Of a DNA stretch of 56,981 bases, positions 52,411 through 56,981 are shown in pieces; the first letter of the stretch is position 1, and every line of letters starts with the position of its first letter. A program made the position numbers and the translations under genes. Below the pieces are notes generated by a model. It did not search any database and was not told the DNA's origin. It saw only the letters and a program-made list of their open reading frames with translations. The DNA comes from SIG480 sp045533555 (GTDB lineage: Bacteria > Bacillota > Clostridia > Oscillospirales > JAAYXM01), in NCBI GenBank assembly GCA_045533555.1, contig JAZSHZ010000209.1, positions 1-56,981 on the forward strand, written 5' to 3'.

Positions 52411-53202
52411 TTATTTGTTGTTCATATGAATTTTATAATACATATTCCGAAACTTGGTGGGTGACATTTTCTCATGATATTTAAAGAACTTTACAAAAAG
52501 ATTTTCATCATCGAAGCCGAGCTCATAGGCTATATCCTTGATGCTTGCCTCCGTCGTGAGAAGAAGTTCCTTTGCGCATTTTATCCGCTCACGGTTTATA
52601 TAGTCCTTGAGCGTCAGCCCCGAATACCTTTTAAAGAGCCTGCTTATATATGTTTTGTTATATCCGAACATCTCCGCAATATCGCGCACCTTCATGGTCT
52701 GGCGGATATTCATTCTCACCCATTCGGAGATTTTTGAAAACGCCGTCGTCGATTCGTTTTCACGCTTTCTGCCGACGGATGCGAGATGCGCGATGATCCC
52801 CCCGCAGGACATATCCTTTGCATAATCCGGCGCATCCTCCGTGTTTGCGATATGAAGAAGCTCGCGAAAAAGCCCGAGCGTCATATATTCGCCTTCCGTC
52901 GATATGCATTTCTGCATTCCGAAATAGCTTATGTCGTCAGTCAGGAAATGCACCCAGAAAAACTCCGTCGTCCCCTCACTCGTGACGGTTCCCGTATGGA
53001 TCTTTTCGGGCTCGAGAAGTAGCGCATCGCCGCGCTTTAAATGATAATTTATCCCGCTCTCCTCGATATGCACCTCGCCCTGAGTAACGTAAATTATCTC
53101 AAAGCTGTCTATGATGCGGCGCGGGTGAATCCATTTCTTCGCCGTTGAAAAAAGCCCCGCCGAAACATATTGAAGCTCAGCTCCGTTATTGATTTTTATC
53201 AC
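52411..53202 (-). CDS. AraC family transcriptional regulator (AraC3)
   Basis: This 263-residue regulator starts with GTG at 53202 (GGTGG upstream). It has an N-terminal AraC-type cupin (about 25-100; EIIYVTQGEVHIEES, LLLEPEKIHTG) and a C-terminal double helix-turn-helix (about 165-255; VRDIAEMFGYNKTYISRLFKR and IKDIAYELGFDDENLFVKFFKY). It is separated from GH127 by a terminator and has its own strong promoter. By position it should regulate locus 3 (GH127, companion 3, lyases 4 and 3). It is clearly a different regulator from AraC1 and AraC2, so the three loci probably answer to different glycan signals. Confidence 0.92.
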   Translation of the reverse strand: MIKINNGAELQYVSAGLFSTAKKWIHPRRIIDSFEIIYVTQGEVHIEESGINYHLKRGDALLLEPEKIHTGTVTSEGTTEFFWVHFLTDDISYFGMQKCISTEGEYMTLGLFRELLHIANTEDAPDYAKDMSCGGIIAHLASVGRKRENESTTAFSKISEWVRMNIRQTMKVRDIAEMFGYNKTYISRLFKRYSGLTLKDYINRERIKCAKELLLTTEASIKDIAYELGFDDENLFVKFFKYHEKMSPTKFRNMYYKIHMNNK

Positions 53203-53230
53203 GCCGCCACCACCTTTCTCCTTAAACCTT

Positions 53231-53259
53231 ATATTATATCAAGTGAGAAAAAATGTCAA
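53231..53259 (-). promoter_or_regulatory. Sigma-A promoter of AraC3
   Basis: On the minus strand TTGACA (53259-53254) and TAATAT (53236-53231) are 17 bases apart. The spacer contains TTTTTTCTCACT, which also occurs upstream of GH127. A regulator bound there would block this promoter, suggesting negative autoregulation. Confidence 0.65.
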
Positions 53260-53284
53260 CACACCGATTTCAAAAGAGGCAAAT

Positions 53285-53313
53285 TTGCTTTTTTCTCTGT
53301 TTTATAGTATAAT
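53285..53313 (+). promoter_or_regulatory. Sigma-A promoter of the ketopantoate-reductase-like gene
   Basis: TTGCTT (53285-53290) and TATAAT (53308-53313) are 17 bases apart, 30 bases before the ATG at 53344, which has AGGTG as ribosome site. Confidence 0.6.
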
Positions 53314-53343
53314 TGATTCATCAAATTTTGCGAGGTGTTCACA

Positions 53344-54360
53344 ATGGGCAGATATGCCATATACGGCGCAGGTTCACTCGGAACAATTCTCGGCGCTTAT
53401 ATAACAAAAAGCGGAACAGATATTGACCTTATAAACCGCAACGAGGCGCACATCGCGGCGCTTCGCGAAAACGGCGCGAAAATTCGCGGAACCGTTGAAA
53501 TGACTGTTCCCGTCAATGCCCTTCTCCCTATGGAGATGGTTGGAAAATATGACGTTATTTTTCTTATGACAAAGCAGCTTCAGAACCGCGATATCGTCAC
53601 GAAGCTTTCGACTCATCTTTCCGAAAACGGCGTTATCGTAACATTGCAGAACGGGCTTCCCGAACCGGGAATCGCCGAAATCGTCGGCAATGAAAGAACT
53701 ATCGGTTGTGTCGTTGAATGGGGAGCAACGCTTGTCGAGCCGGGAGTCTGCTTACTTACAAGCGACCCGAAGAGTCTTTCCTTCCATATGGGAAAGATGG
53801 AAGGCATTTCGGATGAGCAATTTTCTCTCGTCAAGAGTCTTCTTGAAAAGATGTGCCCCGTCCACGAAGAAAAGAATCTTCTCGGTGCGCGCTGGTCAAA
53901 GCTTCTCATAAACGCGACATTCTCCGGCCTCGGAACTGTCGTCGGCGGAACATTCGGAGATGTTTCCGAAAACAGCGATGCCCGAAAGGTTGCAATCCGC
54001 TGTATGAAGGAATGCATCGACGTTGGTCACGCGGCGGGCATTGAATTTGCCCCCGTTCAGGGCAAAAACATAGTATCTCTTTTCTATTATGAGGGCCCGA
54101 TAAAGCGCGCAATCTCGACACTTCTCCTGCCGATAGCAATGAAAAAACACCGTGAAATTGAGCCGTCCATGCTTCAGGATATCAAAAATGGTAAACCCTG
54201 CGAGGTTGATGCGATAAACGGAATCGTCTGTGAATGGGGCAGAAAATGCAACGTTCCGACCCCGATAAACGACAGAATAGTTGAAGTAATCAAAAAAGCA
54301 GAGTCGGGCGAAATCAAACCTCAGGCAGCGAACATTCATCTTTTCGACAGTCTGCTATGA
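53344..54360 (+). CDS. Ketopantoate reductase (ApbA/PanE) family protein
   Basis: This 338-residue protein is a two-domain 2-dehydropantoate 2-reductase family member. It has an N-terminal Rossmann fold starting with the GAGSLG dinucleotide loop, the strand DVIFLMTKQLQ and VTLQNGLPEP, then a helical C-terminal domain with KLLINATFSGLGTVVGG. The family reduces 2-keto acids with NADPH. True PanE serves pantothenate synthesis, but many paralogues act on other keto acids, and no other panthothenate gene is adjacent. The start at 53344 was preferred over an in-frame ATG three codons earlier because AGGTG is correctly spaced. It is monocistronic between its own promoter and a terminator. Reduction of a keto-sugar acid from lyase products is speculative. 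Confidence 0.85.
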   Translation: MGRYAIYGAGSLGTILGAYITKSGTDIDLINRNEAHIAALRENGAKIRGTVEMTVPVNALLPMEMVGKYDVIFLMTKQLQNRDIVTKLSTHLSENGVIVTLQNGLPEPGIAEIVGNERTIGCVVEWGATLVEPGVCLLTSDPKSLSFHMGKMEGISDEQFSLVKSLLEKMCPVHEEKNLLGARWSKLLINATFSGLGTVVGGTFGDVSENSDARKVAIRCMKECIDVGHAAGIEFAPVQGKNIVSLFYYEGPIKRAISTLLLPIAMKKHREIEPSMLQDIKNGKPCEVDAINGIVCEWGRKCNVPTPINDRIVEVIKKAESGEIKPQAANIHLFDSLL

Positions 54361-54370
54361 TAATGCGGAA

Positions 54371-54402
54371 AACCCCTGAATTCCGATTGGAATTCAGGGG
54401 TT
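54371..54402. terminator. Bidirectional intrinsic terminator
   Basis: AACCCCTGAATTCC pairs perfectly with GGAATTCAGGGGTT around GATT, followed by GTTTTATT. It lies between the convergent ketopantoate-reductase-like and phosphomutase genes. Confidence 0.85.
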
Positions 54403-54412
54403 GTTTTATTTA

Positions 54413-55918
54413 TTATTTTGCGAAATCGATAAGCGCTTTTGCATCGAGCTTATCGTAGTTTGCGATGAAGCCTGCAAGTTCTTTTGCAATTTTCTTTGCG
54501 CCGCCGACGTCGTTACTCTCGATATTGAGCGGAAGAAGCGGGTCGTGGAGAGAAAGACGGAGGAGGAACCAACCGTTGCCGCGCTCCTCATCGAGGTTTA
54601 CGCGCACACCCTCAAAGTTTGAAGGCGCAAGCGACCATCCGCTCTGCTTTCCTGCATATGCGGTAAGCTCTTCTATAACCTTCTCGCCGTATGCCTTGAA
54701 ATCATCAAGAAGAATATTCATACGGAATTCAACGCTTTCGGCAGGTTCTTCAAGGCTTGCAATGAGAGATTCAAGAGTATATCCCTCTTTCTTTCCTCTT
54801 GCAAGCTCGATGAGAAGCTTCGTTACGATATATGCGCCGTCATCAAGGAAGTAATTTTCCTTGAATGCGCCGTGACCGGAGGTTTCGATTGCAAGCTGGC
54901 TGTCCTGACCGCTTTCATTGAGGCGGATAGATTCATTGATAACGTTTCTGTATCCGCGCTTGAAGCGATGGTGAACTCCGCCCTTTTCTTCAATGAACTT
55001 TGCAAGTCCCGTCGACGTGATCGAGTCAGTGACGATGGTTGTTCCCGGATGCTCGCGGAGAAGTATTGCGGAGAGAAGCGCAATTATACGGTTGCGGTTA
55101 AGCTCACTGCCATCAGAAAGAACTGCGCCTGCGCGGTCAACGTCCGTATCGAAAATGATTCCGAGGTCAGCGCCCGTCTCATTGACTGCTTCCGTTATGC
55201 TCTTCATTGCTTCCTTATCCTCGGGGTTCGGAATATGATTCGGGAACGAGCCATCCGGATCGAGGAAGCGGCTTCCCGCTGTCTCCGCGCCGAGGGGCTT
55301 GAGAACCTTATCAACATAGAATCCGCCCGCACCGTTACCTGCATCGACGACGATCTTAAAGCCTGCAAGCGGCTTCTCCTCACCCGTTGCCGCACGGATC
55401 TTATCCGCAAGGATCTTTGAATATGTATCCATAAATTCTCCGCTTACGATAGCGCCTGCGGGAAGAGAGGTCTTCTCCTCACCCTCAGCATAAGCAAGAA
55501 TCTCTTTAATATCACCTTTTTCAAGGCCGCCGTCCTTCGTGAAGAACTTGAAACCGTTGCGGTTGAAGGGAAGATGGCTTGCGGTAATCATAACGGAACC
55601 GTCAAACTCATAACCCTCTGTTACCGTCGACATAAACATCGCAGGTGTGCTCGCCATGCCGAAATCAGTTACCTCAAGGCCGGACTCTGCCATTGCGGCG
55701 CAGAGCCATCCCGAGAGCGCTTCGCCCGAGAGACGCGAATCGCGGCCTACCGCGACGCGGATATTTCCGCTCTTGCCCGATTTTTTCATAAGCCAGAGTG
55801 CAAAGCCGCGCGCTATATTCTCCGTTACCTCTTTCGTGAGATTTACGGACTGACCTTCTATACCTTCGAGAGCGACACCTCTTATGTCGCTTCCGTTCTG
55901 AAGCTTTTTATAATCCAT
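54413..55918 (-). CDS. Phosphomannomutase/phosphoglucomutase
   Basis: This 501-residue cytoplasmic enzyme is an alpha-D-phosphohexomutase. It interconverts hexose 1- and 6-phosphates (glucose or mannose), feeding nucleotide-sugar synthesis and glycolysis. The four family loops are visible: the phosphoserine loop TASHLPFNRNG, the metal loop DTDVDRAG, the sugar loop ETSGHGAF, and a C-terminal phosphate-binding segment. The start at 55918 was chosen because GGAGG lies 8 bases upstream; the in-frame ATG at 55933 precedes that site. A promoter fits at 55951-55979. It is a housekeeping enzyme beside the glycan island and could process released sugars. Confidence 0.93.
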   Translation of the reverse strand: MDYKKLQNGSDIRGVALEGIEGQSVNLTKEVTENIARGFALWLMKKSGKSGNIRVAVGRDSRLSGEALSGWLCAAMAESGLEVTDFGMASTPAMFMSTVTEGYEFDGSVMITASHLPFNRNGFKFFTKDGGLEKGDIKEILAYAEGEEKTSLPAGAIVSGEFMDTYSKILADKIRAATGEEKPLAGFKIVVDAGNGAGGFYVDKVLKPLGAETAGSRFLDPDGSFPNHIPNPEDKEAMKSITEAVNETGADLGIIFDTDVDRAGAVLSDGSELNRNRIIALLSAILLREHPGTTIVTDSITSTGLAKFIEEKGGVHHRFKRGYRNVINESIRLNESGQDSQLAIETSGHGAFKENYFLDDGAYIVTKLLIELARGKKEGYTLESLIASLEEPAESVEFRMNILLDDFKAYGEKVIEELTAYAGKQSGWSLAPSNFEGVRVNLDEERGNGWFLLRLSLHDPLLPLNIESNDVGGAKKIAKELAGFIANYDKLDAKALIDFAK

Positions 55919-55950
55919 TTCAAAATCCTCCATTTTATATGTTATATTTT

Positions 55951-55979
55951 ATTTTATCACGATTTCTTCCGATAATCAA
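55951..55979 (-). promoter_or_regulatory. Sigma-A-like promoter of the phosphomutase gene
   Basis: On the minus strand TTGATT (55979-55974) and TAAAAT (55956-55951) are 17 bases apart, upstream of the GGAGG site. Confidence 0.5.
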
Positions 55980-55982
55980 CAG

Positions 55983-56017
55983 AAAAGCCACGACAAATCA
56001 AATTTGCCGTGGCTTTT
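55983..56017 (-). terminator. Intrinsic terminator of the hydroxyacid dehydrogenase gene
   Basis: AAAAGCCACG (55983-55992) pairs with CGTGGCTTTT (56008-56017), with an additional AAAT/ATTT pairing in the loop. On the minus strand the stem ends in TTTT, directly after the 56022 stop codon. Confidence 0.75.
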
Positions 56018-56021
56018 AAAA

Positions 56022-56981
56022 TTATGCAAGAATTGAAAGCTTTGCGAGATCGATCTCGCTCTCCATTCTTTCGCCCTTAACGAAGCGCTCAACTTCCTCA
56101 ACCGCATATGTCGCCATACGGGTGCAACCGTTGTTCGCCGCGCCTGCGATGTGCGGCAAAAGAACAACATTCGGAAGGCTTCTGTATGGATGATCGAGAG
56201 CAGGCGGCTCCTGATTCATAACATCTATTATTGCCGTGAAGCGGTTCTTGCGAAGCTCCTCAACAAATGCGGGCTCATCGATGACATTCGCGCGCGCCGT
56301 GTTGATAACAACCGCACCATCCTTGATGAGATGGACATTTCCTGCATTGAACATATTGTCTGTTGCGGGGATATTCGGAGCATGAATGCTTATGACATCG
56401 CTTTCGCGGAGAAGGTCTTCAAATTCGCGCTTCTCGCCGCCGAGCTCTGCAATCTGCTCCGCGCTGAGAGTCGGATCATAGACAAGGATATCGACAACAA
56501 AATTCTTGAGAAGATTGATGAAGGCTCTTCCTGCCATACCCGCGCTGATAACACCGATCTTTATGCCGTAAAAATCCGTGATGATATCATAGTTATCGCG
56601 CCATAGTCCTTCCCTTGTCTGCTTGGAAAGGGTGAACATTCCCTTGCAGGCGGCGATTGCCGCTCCGAGCGCCGTCTCCGCAACTCCGCGCGAAAGCTCC
56701 TTTGCAGCGGAGGTAACACGGATTCCGCGGGATGCATAATTCTCATTTATGACACCCTTGACAGAGCCTGCCGCATGGACATGAGCAATGAGATTCGGAC
56801 AAACCTCAAGCATCTTATCACTTATGTGGGGAGAGCCCCACGTTGTAATGATAATATCGGAATCCCTGAGAAATTCAAGGACATATTCTTCATCATCAAA
56901 AGTCTCTCTGTCATACACGCGAAGGTCTCCGAGCTTACGAAGCGCTTCAAAGTGCGACTCAAGAAAAACTATTCTCTTTTT
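56022..56981 (-). CDS. D-2-hydroxyacid dehydrogenase family protein, 5' end outside window
   Basis: The reading frame is open to the window edge (about 319 codons visible), with coding-like residues before the first possible GTG at 56918 (RIVFLESHFEAL), so the true start is outside. The protein has the D-isomer-specific 2-hydroxyacid dehydrogenase layout: an N-terminal substrate domain, an NAD-binding loop (ISAGMAGRAF), the substrate Arg in INTARANVI, the acidic residue in DVMNQEPP and the catalytic His in LLPHIAGAANNG. The family reduces or oxidises 2-hydroxy acids (glycerate, phosphoglycerate, lactate and others). Proximity to lyases suggests, but does not show, a sugar-acid substrate. Confidence 0.88.
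   Translation of the reverse strand, partial: KKRIVFLESHFEALRKLGDLRVYDRETFDDEEYVLEFLRDSDIIITTWGSPHISDKMLEVCPNLIAHVHAAGSVKGVINENYASRGIRVTSAAKELSRGVAETALGAAIAACKGMFTLSKQTREGLWRDNYDIITDFYGIKIGVISAGMAGRAFINLLKNFVVDILVYDPTLSAEQIAELGGEKREFEDLLRESDVISIHAPNIPATDNMFNAGNVHLIKDGAVVINTARANVIDEPAFVEELRKNRFTAIIDVMNQEPPALDHPYRSLPNVVLLPHIAGAANNGCTRMATYAVEEVERFVKGERMESEIDLAKLSILA

Noticed and set aside
53344..54360. Assigning panE to the ketopantoate-reductase-like gene
   Set aside because: No panB, panC or panD is nearby and the family has many paralogues with other keto-acid substrates.

Overview
The window looks like a chromosomal segment of a Gram-positive, probably gut-associated Clostridia bacterium (inference; an Oscillospirales-like relative is my best guess). 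The reasons are GGAGG-type ribosome binding sites, sigma-A promoters, S-layer-homology (SLH) surface anchors, BIG2 and InlB-type extracellular repeats, AraC regulators beside glycan enzymes, and palindromic REP-like repeats. There is no rRNA, tRNA, CRISPR array, phage gene or transposase that I can see.

The core (about 2.9-53.2 kb) is a surface glycan-degradation island built from three versions of one theme: an AraC regulator, an intracellular-type glycoside hydrolase, a secreted 'companion' protein without an anchor, and one or two giant secreted heparinase II/III-like lyases ending in three SLH repeats. Locus 1 runs leftward: GHL6/GH42-like hydrolase (17389-15353), AraC1, companion 1, lyase 1 (to 2960), with a divergent cyclase-family gene at 17576. 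Locus 2: companion 2 and lyase 2 (27209-18334, leftward), a divergent GH20-like gene (27380), AraC2 (30157-29174), and a rightward operon of a PHP phosphoesterase, a C26 glutamine-amidotransferase-like hydrolase and an SLH protein with an NlpC/P60-like Cys/His signature (30284-33354). Locus 3 runs leftward: AraC3, GH127 beta-L-arabinofuranosidase, companion 3, lyase 4, lyase 3 (53202-33484).

The four lyases share a catalytic region, a post-catalytic Ig-like domain, a low-complexity linker and SLH repeats. Their N-terminal halves vary. Each companion carries N-terminal modules matching those of a lyase in its own locus, joined to a C-terminal region shared by all three companions. I read this as a matched pair of a cell-anchored lyase and a free glycan-binding or adaptor protein. 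This pairing is the most interesting candidate for an undescribed system here. Two of the AraC regulators have clear candidate operators: identical sequence words recur at the promoters of each locus at a constant 20-nt (once 21-nt) distance from a -10 box, as expected for AraC-type activators.

The flanks hold a Gfo/Idh/MocA oxidoreductase and a frameshifted InlB-repeat surface gene on the left. On the right are a ketopantoate-reductase-like gene, a phosphomannomutase/phosphoglucomutase and a D-2-hydroxyacid dehydrogenase cut by the window end. No sugar transporter, sulfatase, unsaturated glucuronyl hydrolase or KDG-pathway gene is visible, so the substrate cannot be settled from this window. 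No gene-free stretch exceeds about 200 bases.
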